In this document: in pieces, positions 30,534 to 38,896 of the stretch
Position numbering within the stretch: position 1 is the first letter of the stretch
Layout of the letters: the number at the start of each line of letters is the position of its first letter
Assembly (NCBI RefSeq): GCF_028737195.1
Contig: NZ_JAQZAJ010000001.1
Location: 496,001 to 560,000, forward strand
Source: Pseudovibrio exalbescens
Lineage (GTDB): Bacteria; Pseudomonadota; Alphaproteobacteria; Rhizobiales; Stappiaceae
Direction: 5' to 3'
Length of the DNA: 64,000 nucleotides
The notes under the pieces: model-generated
Databases searched by the model: none
Seen by the model: the letters and a program-made list of their open reading frames with translations, nothing else
What the model was told of the DNA's origin: nothing
Made by a program: the position numbers and the translations under genes

Positions 30534-31409
30534 TCAGCGCTGCCACTTTTTCAAGATCCACATCCATTGGCTGGGGTCTTCGCGAATCCAGGCTTCAAAC
30601 TGGTCGTGAATGGCCTGCGTGCCGTCAATGGCGTCCTGCTTCTTGTTGTCGGTGCGGGGCACCGGAACGTCTTTGCCCTCGATCACATAGCGCGCCCCCT
30701 TGGTGCGGATGGCACGTACGGCGATCACGGGAACGTTGCCAGCCCGTGCGAGGTAGGCTGGAATGTGCGTAGCGTAGGCCTTTTGGCCGAAGAAGGTGAT
30801 TTCAACGCCGCGGCGATCCCGAACATCGGCAACGAACGCGGTTGAGCCGCCTTTGCGGATGATGGATATGAGCTTTTGCGCGGTACGGTGGCTCTTGTGG
30901 AACAAGCCGAGTTGATAGATTGGGCGGCGTTTTGCGGCCAGATACTCATCTGAAAGCGGATTGGCGAGAGCCTGATAGACACCGGCGATAGGCAGACCCA
31001 AACGGCCACTTTCCATGCCGACAACTTCCCAGTTGCCGCCATGCATGGTCACAAACACACATCCGGCATCAGAAGCCTTGATCTTCTCAAGGATCTCCGG
31101 GTTCTTGAATCTGACGCGGTCCCTTGCGGCGAACAGACGGTCCAGAAGAAGCGTTTCGGCAGCGACACGACCTAGGTGTTCCCACATTTTCCGGATGGTT
31201 TGATCTGCCTCTTCGGCACTCATGTCCGGGTAAGCCTTGCGAATGTGATCTACGGCTCTTGGATGGCGCTCAGTCATTGGTGCGAAGAGGCGCCAAGCCT
31301 TGCCCATGAGTGCCGAGGCCGTATCCAATGGCATGAGGCCAAGCAGGCTCGAAACGCACACAAGCGCGAACCATTCCAGCCTCAGCTTCAGTTTTTCAAA
31401 AAATTGCAT
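30534..31409 (-). CDS. Lipid A biosynthesis (LpxL/HtrB type) acyltransferase
   Basis: This 291-residue protein is a late lipid A acyltransferase. It has a hydrophobic N-terminal segment (WFALVCVSSLLGLMPLDTAS) and the catalytic HGGNWE (Hx4E) motif near residue 120. Later come GVYQALANPLSDEYLAAKR, GGSTAFVADVRDRRGVEITFFG and WIREDPSQWMWILKKW near the C terminus. It transfers an acyl chain from acyl-ACP to KDO-lipid IVA at the inner face of the inner membrane. It fits with kdsA in the same window. It lies 91 bases beyond the start of the malyl-CoA lyase gene, on the same strand. Confidence 0.88.
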   Translation of the reverse strand: MQFFEKLKLRLEWFALVCVSSLLGLMPLDTASALMGKAWRLFAPMTERHPRAVDHIRKAYPDMSAEEADQTIRKMWEHLGRVAAETLLLDRLFAARDRVRFKNPEILEKIKASDAGCVFVTMHGGNWEVVGMESGRLGLPIAGVYQALANPLSDEYLAAKRRPIYQLGLFHKSHRTAQKLISIIRKGGSTAFVADVRDRRGVEITFFGQKAYATHIPAYLARAGNVPVIAVRAIRTKGARYVIEGKDVPVPRTDNKKQDAIDGTQAIHDQFEAWIREDPSQWMWILKKWQR

Positions 31410-31599
31410 TCGCGCTAAGGATCCGCAGGTTTATTTGTCTTCCGGCATTAATGCGTAGTTGTGCTCAATTCATTGACCGGAAGCATGTATCCCGATAAGG
31501 CAGGTTGATTAGCCAATCACTCCGGCAAACGCAACATTTTCCGCAACTCATTTGCCCATTACCGGGGGAGAGGGAAGCAGAATCTCTGCTTAGGTTCAA

Positions 31600-32544
31600 A
31601 TGATTGATGTTCTCAATTTGGCGCTGCCATTCTTTCTTCTGATATTTATCGGCTTTGCATCCGGCAAACTCATGAAATTGCCTCAGGAAGGATTGGCGTG
31701 GATCAACTTTTTCGTTCTCTACATTGCCTTGCCAGCCTTGTTCTTTCAGTTGCTTTCCGAAACGCCGCTGGAGCAGCTGGCAAGCTTTGAGTTCGTGGCC
31801 GCGACCACGGCGTCTACCTTCATCGCTTTCATCATGGCCTTTTGCATTGGCCGGTTTATCGTGCGTGAGGAAATCAACAGCGCTACGGTTCAGGCGCTCA
31901 TTGGGTCTTATTCGAACATCGGGTACATGGGCCCCGGTGTCACTCTTGCGGTCCTTGGCGCATCGGCAACGGTGCCAACGGCGCTCATCCTGTGTTTTGA
32001 CACCATTCTCCTGTTCGTTCTTGTGCCTACGATGATGTCGCTCGGCGGCACGGCAACCCAGCCGCTCCACGTTGTTGTGCGCCAAGTGCTGTTCAAGATC
32101 GCGACGCACCCTTTTATTCTCGCCGTGTTTGCGGGCATTCTGGCGGCGGCTGTGGAGTTCAAGCCACCCGTTGCCATCGACACGTTGCTGACGTACCTGC
32201 GCGGTGCAGCCGCGCCATGCGCGCTCTTTGCCATGGGCGTTACAATTGCGTTGCAGAAGGCAAACAAACGCCCCGCCGAGCTTCCCGTGCTGCTTTTCAT
32301 CAAGCTGGTGGTGCATCCCGTGGTGGTCTACGTCATCCTAAGCGCCATTGGCGGCATCGATCCGCTTTGGGTGTTCACCGCAGTCCTGATGGCAAGTCTG
32401 CCGCCAGCGGCCAACGTCTACGTGCTGGCGCAGCAGTATCACACCTACGTGGAGAGAGCCTCTACCGCCGTTCTTATCGGCACCATCGCCTCGGTGGTGA
32501 CGGTGCCGGTAGTCATCTATCTCATCACCAACGGCTACCTTTGA
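31600..32544 (+). CDS. AEC (auxin efflux carrier) family transporter
   Basis: This 314-residue membrane protein has about ten hydrophobic segments and the AEC halves: ALPFFLLIFIGFASGKLMKL at the N terminus, ATTASTFIAFIMAFCIGRFI, SYSNIGYMGPGV in the first half, and VLMASLPPAANVYVLAQQY in the second. These proteins export or import small organic acids such as malate; the substrate is not readable here. It stands alone, convergent with the UbiH-type gene, whose stop is only four bases away. Confidence 0.87.
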   Translation: MIDVLNLALPFFLLIFIGFASGKLMKLPQEGLAWINFFVLYIALPALFFQLLSETPLEQLASFEFVAATTASTFIAFIMAFCIGRFIVREEINSATVQALIGSYSNIGYMGPGVTLAVLGASATVPTALILCFDTILLFVLVPTMMSLGGTATQPLHVVVRQVLFKIATHPFILAVFAGILAAAVEFKPPVAIDTLLTYLRGAAAPCALFAMGVTIALQKANKRPAELPVLLFIKLVVHPVVVYVILSAIGGIDPLWVFTAVLMASLPPAANVYVLAQQYHTYVERASTAVLIGTIASVVTVPVVIYLITNGYL

Positions 32545-32548
32545 GGCG

Positions 32549-33754
32549 TCACGAAGAACGCATCAGACGGGGCAGACGCCACGATGGGGCAATGCCTTCG
32601 CGCATCAACAGCTTGCGCAAGGGACTGATTGTTGCGGCAGTGTAAAGGCCAATGGAACGTAGCACTTGAACGGGCAGGGCGCTGCTCAACAACGAGCGGT
32701 TCAGAAGATCAACCGCGCTGGTGCGGGATGTAATGTCGCTCCAGCGGTGCTTCTCATAGGCCTTGAGCACGTCTTCCGAGCCAAGATCGCCGTCTTGCTT
32801 CTTGGTGCGCTCCGCAAGATCGGTGATCACGGCCACATCACGAAGGGAAAGGTTCAAGCCCTGAGCCCCAATTGGCGGAAACGCGTGCGCGGCTTCACCA
32901 ATGAGAACAGAACGGTTGCCCGCCAGTTTCAGAGCCTTCAGACCGGACATCGGGTACACTTGGCGTTCACTGATCACTTCAAATTTGCCAAGCACCGAAT
33001 GGCAGATCTTTTCAAGTTCGAGGGCCAGCTCCTCATCGGACAGCTTCTTCAACCGCTCTGCTTCTTCGGGGCGCTCGACACACACAAGCGAACTTTCCCG
33101 GCCGGGGAGCGGCACCAATGTGAACGGGCCGGTCTCGCGGTGAAACTCCGTCGATACATTGTAGTGGGGCAGGTGATGGGCAAGGTTCAAAACCAATGCG
33201 GACTGCTCATAGGTCCATGTTTCCACTTCAATGCCAGCACACTCGCGGACCACAGACCGGCGACCATCAGCACCAACCACCAACGGTGCCTGCAGCTTTG
33301 CGCCGCCTGCCATCGTCACGCTCGCAGTCTTCGCGTCAGATCGTACCGCGGAGATCGTACCGGGCACGTGGGTCAGGTTGTCGGTCTGCTCTATGAGGTC
33401 ACCCAGCAAGCGGTTAAGGTTCTTGTTCAAGATGTTGTAGCCGAATGCTGGCAGTTTCAGTTCGGCCGCATCAAAAGTTGTTTCGCGGGCACGGATCAGG
33501 CGATTTGTGCCATCGATCAGCCGCATCTTTTCAAGTGACGTGAAGTCCTGTTCCAAAGCGGACCAGATACCGATGTTGACCAAGAACTCTTTGGAGGCCG
33601 CCATGAGCGCCGTAGTGCGGCTGTCTTCAAGGTTTGGGGCGGGGCCTACAATTGCCGTGTTGATCCCTTTTGCCGCAAGCGCCAACGCGCAGATCATTCC
33701 GGCAGGGCCTGTGCCAACAACAATACAATCATAGGGTCCTTGGTTCTGGGTCAT
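32549..33754 (-). CDS. UbiH/COQ6-family FAD-dependent hydroxylase
   Basis: This 401-residue flavoprotein monooxygenase has the dinucleotide-binding start CIVVGTGPAGMICALALAAKG, the middle motif VGADGRRSVVRECAG, and LIGEAAHAFPPIGAQGLNLS, which is the UbiH-family third motif with Glu in place of the usual Asp. The family hydroxylates the aromatic ring during ubiquinone synthesis. Which carbon is modified cannot be told, as alphaproteobacterial UbiH, UbiF, UbiL and UbiM are hard to tell apart. It is convergent with the AEC gene and divergent from the DUF2182 gene. Confidence 0.87.
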   Translation of the reverse strand: MTQNQGPYDCIVVGTGPAGMICALALAAKGINTAIVGPAPNLEDSRTTALMAASKEFLVNIGIWSALEQDFTSLEKMRLIDGTNRLIRARETTFDAAELKLPAFGYNILNKNLNRLLGDLIEQTDNLTHVPGTISAVRSDAKTASVTMAGGAKLQAPLVVGADGRRSVVRECAGIEVETWTYEQSALVLNLAHHLPHYNVSTEFHRETGPFTLVPLPGRESSLVCVERPEEAERLKKLSDEELALELEKICHSVLGKFEVISERQVYPMSGLKALKLAGNRSVLIGEAAHAFPPIGAQGLNLSLRDVAVITDLAERTKKQDGDLGSEDVLKAYEKHRWSDITSRTSAVDLLNRSLLSSALPVQVLRSIGLYTAATISPLRKLLMREGIAPSWRLPRLMRSS

Positions 33755-33912
33755 TTGATTTTCACTGTCCTGCGTGCTTTTGCATCTGATTCAACACTTT
33801 AGAACTTGGAGAAATTCTGCCAAAAGACAAGGCGAAAGATCGGCATGGCGATTCATTTCGAAACACCGTTTAATGCGAAACAGGAAACCCTTCGAGTTCA
33901 AGGCTGTACAGC

Positions 33913-34821
33913 ATGGCTGACAATCTCTCCACTTCCCATCGGTTTTGGCGCGATGCGCTGCCCGTCGTGGTGCTTACAGGTGCCATTGCCATCGGGTGGG
34001 CCTATCTGGGCTACATGGTTGTGGATATGGTTTCCCGCATGGACATGGGGGCCATGGGCCCGGGCATGGAGATCTTCAATGAGTTCAACATGTTCAATGG
34101 CTTATCGCCGGAGGTTCGCGCACAACTTGCGGTTTTGTGCCTACCGATGGCCAATGAAGCCTTTGGCATGCCCGGCCTTGTCGACAGCTCGCTCTCCGAT
34201 TTTCTGCTGATCTTTCTGATGTGGCTGATGATGGTGCTCGCCATGATGTTGCCAAGCGCCGTTCCCATGCTGAGCGCCTATCGCAAGGTTCGTCCCGGCA
34301 ACGCGGTATTGGGCGTGACCTTCGGCTATCTGGCGGTTTGGACCGCCTTCAGCGTGCTGGCAACAGTCCTTCAGATGCTGCTGCACAGTGTCGGGGCCTT
34401 GACCACCATGATGGTTCCCACCATCAGCATTTTGGCCACCTCTACCGTTTTTGCTGCAGGCATCTATCAGTTCACGCCGTTCAAGATGGCATGTCTTGTG
34501 CGCTGCCGGCTGCCCAATACAATGCTGGCGGGCTATGCTGCGGAAAATGAGCCGTCATCCTTCAAGTTCGGCATCGAGCAAGGGCTTTACTGCCTTGGCT
34601 GCTGTTGGGCGCTCATGGCGCTGATGTTTGCTGTTGGCATCATGAACATCATCTGGATTGCGCTGCTTGGACTTGTTATGGCGCTTGAGAAGACATCCAA
34701 CTCACGCCCTGTGACCTATGGTATCGGTGTGGCCCTCATTCTGTGGGGAGCTGCAAACCTCTACTTCTCCTCCGGGGCAACGCCGTTTATGAATGCAATC
34801 GCTGGTCTGTTCACCATGTAG
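33913..34821 (+). CDS. DUF2182 integral membrane protein
   Basis: This 302-residue protein has about seven transmembrane segments. The DUF2182 signature is the Met-rich stretch LMWLMMVLAMMLPSAVPML, and the later FTPFKMACLVRCR and GIEQGLYCLGCCWALMALMF are also conserved in the family. Databases describe it as a predicted metal-binding membrane protein; the Cys-rich CLGCCW and Met clusters fit a soft metal such as copper, but this is inference. It is followed after 39 bases by pcs on the same strand. Confidence 0.85.
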   Translation: MADNLSTSHRFWRDALPVVVLTGAIAIGWAYLGYMVVDMVSRMDMGAMGPGMEIFNEFNMFNGLSPEVRAQLAVLCLPMANEAFGMPGLVDSSLSDFLLIFLMWLMMVLAMMLPSAVPMLSAYRKVRPGNAVLGVTFGYLAVWTAFSVLATVLQMLLHSVGALTTMMVPTISILATSTVFAAGIYQFTPFKMACLVRCRLPNTMLAGYAAENEPSSFKFGIEQGLYCLGCCWALMALMFAVGIMNIIWIALLGLVMALEKTSNSRPVTYGIGVALILWGAANLYFSSGATPFMNAIAGLFTM

Positions 34822-34860
34822 GTGTACGCGCATTGCAATCAGGATCAAAAGAGAACAATT

Positions 34861-35559
34861 TTGGCTGACAAATCTGAAAACAAGCTCTTCATCATTCACC
34901 TGTTTACAGCGCTTGGCGCGCCTTTGGCGCTGCTGGCGTTGATTGCGGGTGCGCAGGGCGACTTGGCCATGATGTTCTTGTGGCTTGCGATTTCCCTGTT
35001 TGTTGATGGGGTTGACGGACCGCTTGCCCGTCGTTTTCAGATTCAAACCCGGTTGCCGCGGTGGAGTGGCGCAATCCTTGATCTTGTCATCGACTATGCC
35101 ACCTATGTGTTCCTGCCTGCCTTTGCGCTTTATCAGAGCGGGCTATTGAGCAACTTCTGGGCGTTGGCAAGTGGCTCAATCATCGTGTTCAGTGGTGCAA
35201 TCTACTTCGCCGATACAGACATGAAGGTGGAAACTGGCCACTTCAGCGGCTTCCCCGGTGTTTGGAACATGGTCATCGTTGCGTTGATTGCCATTCAGGC
35301 GTCGCCTTGGCTCATTCTTACACTTGTGGCGCTGTGCACGGTTCTCACCTTCCTGCCAGTCCATTTCGTGCACCCGGTCCGCACCGTTCAGTGGCGTCCG
35401 CTTACATTGCTTGTGTTTGCCCTCTGGACCTTTGCCATCGCCTATTCAGTGCTGCTCAATTTCCAGGTGGGCGAAACGCTGACTGTGGTGATCACGGTTT
35501 CAAGTCTTTACCTGTTCCTTGTCGGCGCTGTTCAGCAGCTTATCGCGAAACTTGCCTAG
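34861..35559 (+). CDS. pcs: Phosphatidylcholine synthase
   Basis: This 232-residue membrane enzyme makes phosphatidylcholine directly from choline and CDP-diacylglycerol, a pathway typical of Rhizobiales and other host-linked bacteria. The CDP-alcohol phosphotransferase motif appears as DGVDGPLARRFQ...WSGAILDLVIDYATYV, with LPAFALYQSGLL and FSGFPGVWNMVIVALIAIQA following; these are close to the Sinorhizobium enzyme. There are about eight hydrophobic segments. I use a TTG start at 34861, preceded by AGAGA; a GTG at 34822 would overlap the DUF2182 stop region and adds 13 residues. Confidence 0.9.
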   Translation: MADKSENKLFIIHLFTALGAPLALLALIAGAQGDLAMMFLWLAISLFVDGVDGPLARRFQIQTRLPRWSGAILDLVIDYATYVFLPAFALYQSGLLSNFWALASGSIIVFSGAIYFADTDMKVETGHFSGFPGVWNMVIVALIAIQASPWLILTLVALCTVLTFLPVHFVHPVRTVQWRPLTLLVFALWTFAIAYSVLLNFQVGETLTVVITVSSLYLFLVGAVQQLIAKLA

Positions 35560-35697
35560 CCCTGACCTCGCGCTCCGTTTTCTATTGGCCAATAGACTGA
35601 GTTAGCGGGCTATGGCCTTGCATTCACGGGTGTTTTTGAGAGACAACTACCCGAAAGAACCCGCGTAGGCTCAAGATTGAAGTGGAGGAGTGAAGTC

Positions 35698-36675
35698 ATG
35701 GTGAACGCAATCAGGGTGCATGAGACTGGCGGCCCGGATGTCTTGAAATGGGAGACCATTGATCTTGGGCCACCAGCGCCGGGCGACGTTCGGATCCGCC
35801 ACACCGCCGTTGGCCTGAACTTCATCGACACGTACTTCCGCTCAGGTCTTTACCCTGCGCCATTCGGCATGCCGTTCATTCCGGGCAACGAGGGCGCGGG
35901 CGTCGTCATTGCCGTTGGGCCTGATGTTACCGAGATCAAAGAGGGCGACCGGGTCGCCTATGCCGGTCCGCTGGGCGCCTATACTGAAGAGCGCAACATT
36001 CCAGCGGCGAACCTCGTCAAGGTTCCAAGCACTGTCTCGGATGAGACAGCTGCAGGCATGATGTTGAAGGGAATGACGGCTCGCTATCTTCTCAAGGCAA
36101 CCTATCCGGTGGGTGAGGGCACGACCATGCTGTTCCATGCAGCTGCTGGCGGCGTCGGGCTCATTGCCGGTCAGTGGGCTTCCAAACTTGGTGCGGTCAC
36201 GATCGGCACAGTCGGCTCAGAGGAAAAGGCAGCGCTCGCCAAGGCAAATGGCTACCAGCACGTGATCAACTACCGCAGTGAGAACTGGATCGAGCGTGTT
36301 CTGGAAATTACTGGCGGCAAGAAGTGCGACGTGGTTTACGACAGCATCGGCAAGGATACCTTTCCAGGATCACTTGACTGCTTGAAGCATCGCGGCATGT
36401 GGGTCAGCTTCGGCCAGTCTTCCGGGCCTCTGCCAGAGATTGATCTGGGCATTCTGGCCCGAAAGGGCTCCCTGTTTGCCACCCGTCCAACGCTGTTCAA
36501 CTACATTGAGAAACACGAGGACCTCGTGGAAACCGCCAGTGACTTGTTCGAGGTCGTTGCATCGGGTGCGGTCAACGTGCCCATTAATCAGCGCTATGCC
36601 TTGAAGGATGCGGCTCACGCTCACCGCGATCTGGAAGGGCGGCGCACCACAGGGACCACCGTCCTGATCCCTTAA
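35698..36675 (+). CDS. qor: NADPH:quinone oxidoreductase (zinc-free MDR type)
   Basis: This 325-residue medium-chain dehydrogenase/reductase lacks the zinc ligands and matches quinone oxidoreductase. Marks are NAIRVHETGGPDVLKWE, NFIDTYFRSGLYPAPFGMPF, GNEGAGVV, and the NADPH-binding HAAAGGVGLIAGQWASKLGA. It reduces quinones with NADPH in the cytosol. GGAGG lies just before the ATG at 35698. It is 17 bases upstream of the LysR gene and is probably co-transcribed with it. Confidence 0.92.
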   Translation: MVNAIRVHETGGPDVLKWETIDLGPPAPGDVRIRHTAVGLNFIDTYFRSGLYPAPFGMPFIPGNEGAGVVIAVGPDVTEIKEGDRVAYAGPLGAYTEERNIPAANLVKVPSTVSDETAAGMMLKGMTARYLLKATYPVGEGTTMLFHAAAGGVGLIAGQWASKLGAVTIGTVGSEEKAALAKANGYQHVINYRSENWIERVLEITGGKKCDVVYDSIGKDTFPGSLDCLKHRGMWVSFGQSSGPLPEIDLGILARKGSLFATRPTLFNYIEKHEDLVETASDLFEVVASGAVNVPINQRYALKDAAHAHRDLEGRRTTGTTVLIP

Positions 36676-36692
36676 CAGGAAGCACTGCATTA

Positions 36693-37643
36693 ATGGACCG
36701 TTCCCGGTTTCTTTATGGCCCTGCCATGCGATATTTCGCCTGTACGGCGGAAGAGGGCTCCATTCGTGCCGCTGCCCGGCGGCTCAATGTGGCCTCTTCT
36801 GCCGTAAATCGGCAGATCCTGACGCTGGAAGACCAGCTGGGGGTTCAGCTGTTTGAGCGCGTAGGCCGCACCATTCGCCTTTCAACGGCGGGTGAAATCG
36901 TGCTGGCGCACATCAAACGCACGCTCTCGGACTTTCAAAGCACCTTTGAAGAGCTGGAAGCCCTGAAAGGCGTGCGGCGGGGAACGGTGTCCATTGCCAG
37001 CGTGGAGAGTGTCAGCCAGACACTGCTTCCCGAGGTCATCAGCGCGTTTCGCAAGTCATTCAGCGGCATTCACGTCTCCTTGCACATCACCTCGTCCAAG
37101 GGCGTGATTGAAGCGGTCGAGAATGCCGAGGCCGATGTGGGCTTTACCTTCGATCCCACAAGCTCCGGCTCGGTGGACGTGGCCTTCCAGCGTTCATTGA
37201 AGATTGGGGCGATCATGTCGCCCCAGCATCCTCTGGCCGAAGTTTCTCCTCTGACACTCGCACAGTGCTTCCTTTACCCGGTAGCCCTGCCGAGCAAGGG
37301 CCTTTCTTTGCGCACCCAGCTGGACGCCATCCTTGAAAAGACCATGCCCCGGTCAAAGACATGCATTGAGGCCAACTCCTTGAGCTTCATGCGTCTGTTG
37401 ACGCGGGACGATCAGACGGTTTCGTTCCAGACCATGATCGGCCTGGAGGAGGAGATTGCCGCCGGTCGCATTCTGTTCAAGGAGCTGGACGAACCGCAGC
37501 TCAGTGAAGATCGTTTGTCCGTAATCACTTCTGCCATGCGTGGTCTGCCCTTGGCGCCAGCCATGTTCTTTGACCATGCGGTGGCCAACTTGAAAAAGAT
37601 GCTGCCCGCCATCAGCTTGCCACCCGACCTGCGGGAAACTTGA
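36693..37643 (+). CDS. LysR family transcriptional regulator
   Basis: This 316-residue regulator has an N-terminal winged helix-turn-helix (about residues 10-66) with GSIRAAARRLNVASSAVNRQ and LGVQLFERVGRTIRLSTAGE. The rest is a periplasmic-binding-protein-like effector domain (RRGTVSIASVESVSQTLLPE). Unlike many LysR genes it is not divergent from a target; it follows qor closely and precedes the FMN protein and the purine cluster. It could control either; the effector is unknown. Confidence 0.9.
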   Translation: MDRSRFLYGPAMRYFACTAEEGSIRAAARRLNVASSAVNRQILTLEDQLGVQLFERVGRTIRLSTAGEIVLAHIKRTLSDFQSTFEELEALKGVRRGTVSIASVESVSQTLLPEVISAFRKSFSGIHVSLHITSSKGVIEAVENAEADVGFTFDPTSSGSVDVAFQRSLKIGAIMSPQHPLAEVSPLTLAQCFLYPVALPSKGLSLRTQLDAILEKTMPRSKTCIEANSLSFMRLLTRDDQTVSFQTMIGLEEEIAAGRILFKELDEPQLSEDRLSVITSAMRGLPLAPAMFFDHAVANLKKMLPAISLPPDLRET

Positions 37644-37712
37644 CGAGGCTTGGCGTCCGCCAGATAGTGTGAGGGCCTACCTTTTAAAACCTCACGTTTC
37701 AGGATCCTGCCC

Positions 37713-38327
37713 GTGTCACACATCATTCGCTCCATCGAGGCCTTGGAGAACATCTATGGTCACCCGCAATTGGCTTCCACGGCCAAGGTCAGTGACCGGA
37801 TTACCCCGAAGTACCGCGATCTGATCGAGGCCTCCTCTTTTTGCGCGCTGGCCACCGTAGGCCCGGAGGGTGTGGACTGCTCACCGCGTGGTGACGAGGG
37901 GGCCTGTCTGATCGTGGAGGATGAGAAGACGCTTCTGTTGCCGGATCGGCGTGGCAACAACCGCATCGACTCCTTGCGCAACATTGTCCGCGACCCTCGT
38001 GTTGCCCTGATGATGCTCATTCCAGGCTCAGGAACCACTGTGCGTATCAACGGTACGGCAGAACTCACCACCGATCCAGAATTGCTTGCCCGCTTTGCCA
38101 AGGAGGGGAACGCGCCGCGCTGCGTGGTTCGGATCACCATCAATGAACTCTATTTCCAGTGTGCCCGTGCCGTCATTCGGGCAGGCCTTTGGAACATGGA
38201 GACCCATGTTGACCCCAAGACGCTGCCCACGCCCGGATCGATCCTTCAGGAAATGTCGCAGCGAGAGATTGATGGCAAAAAGTACGACCGCGAGTGGCCA
38301 GAACGGGCTGCGAAAACCATGTGGTGA
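37713..38327 (+). CDS. Pyridoxamine-5'-phosphate-oxidase-like FMN-binding protein
   Basis: This 204-residue protein belongs to the split-barrel flavoprotein family, in the MSMEG_1061-like subgroup. Marks are FCALATVGPEGVDCSPRGDE near the start, LLLPDRRGNNRIDSLRNIV with FMN-contacting residues, and VALMMLIPGSGTTVRINGTA. The C terminus reads AVIRAGLW. It may reduce a small molecule with F420 or FMN, or simply bind FMN; the substrate is unknown. The start is GTG at 37713 with AGGAT upstream. It lies between the LysR gene and the uraH-xdh operon. Confidence 0.82.
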   Translation: MSHIIRSIEALENIYGHPQLASTAKVSDRITPKYRDLIEASSFCALATVGPEGVDCSPRGDEGACLIVEDEKTLLLPDRRGNNRIDSLRNIVRDPRVALMMLIPGSGTTVRINGTAELTTDPELLARFAKEGNAPRCVVRITINELYFQCARAVIRAGLWNMETHVDPKTLPTPGSILQEMSQREIDGKKYDREWPERAAKTMW

Positions 38328-38408
38328 GGACGGGCAGGACAGGCCTTTGAAGCCCATTACGGCTTAAAATCGCCACAAATGACCGAGCGTTTCCCTTGAA
38401 AAATCAGA

Positions 38409-38528
38409 GGTGATGCCAAAAAAGCATCACCAAGCGCCAAAATTAATTCTTTCTCGATCAGTAATTTTACGGCTAATCTCTTGGCTAGGAGAGAGACGCG
38501 CAGAAAGCGCGCTTGAAAACCTAGCCAA
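38409..38528 (+). promoter_or_regulatory. Leader of the uraH-xdh operon with three inverted repeats
   Basis: Three perfect inverted repeats stand in a row just upstream of uraH. First, GGTGATGC/GCATCACC (38409-38431) has a 7-base loop. Second, AAAATTA/TAATTTT (38439-38445 and 38462-38468) looks like an operator for a dimeric regulator. Third, TTGGCTAGG/CCTAGCCAA (38481-38489 and 38520-38528) encloses GCGC-AGAAA-GCGC and ends 12 bases before the uraH ATG. They may be operator sites or RNA stem-loops that set translation of the purine operon. Confidence 0.5.
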
Positions 38529-38540
38529 AGAGAGACTTCG

Positions 38541-38894
38541 ATGGGGCGCATCACCACGCATGTTCTCGATACGGCCCTTGGGCGGCCGGCTCAGAACCTG
38601 AAGATTACCCTTCACAGGCTTGAGGGAAATGACCGGGATCTTCTCGGCACATTCACCACAAACAGTGATGGGCGCGTGGATACCCCCTTGATTGAGGGCG
38701 ATGCCTTGAAGAGGGGCACCTATGAGCTGACGTTTCACGCTGGCGCCTATCTGCGCCATACCCGCGAGGGCTGTGACGCGGTTCTGTTCCTTGATGAAAT
38801 TCCAATTCGGTTTGGAATTGAAGCGGCGGATCAGCATTATCATGTGCCGCTTCTGCTTTCTCCGTTTGGCTACAGCACATATCGGGGGAGTTGA
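38541..38894 (+). CDS. uraH: 5-hydroxyisourate hydrolase (transthyretin-like)
   Basis: This 117-residue protein opens the ring of 5-hydroxyisourate, the unstable product of urate oxidation, to OHCU. The family marks are [13 protein letters not shown] at the start with the catalytic His7, the SDGRVDTPL loop, HAGAYLRHT, and the C-terminal YRGS tetrapeptide (114-117), the hallmark of hydrolases as opposed to transthyretin. No peroxisomal or signal sequence is present. It heads the xdh operon: its stop is three bases from the xdhA ATG. Confidence 0.96.
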   Translation: MGRITTHVLDTALGRPAQNLKITLHRLEGNDRDLLGTFTTNSDGRVDTPLIEGDALKRGTYELTFHAGAYLRHTREGCDAVLFLDEIPIRFGIEAADQHYHVPLLLSPFGYSTYRGS

Positions 38895-38896
38895 TC

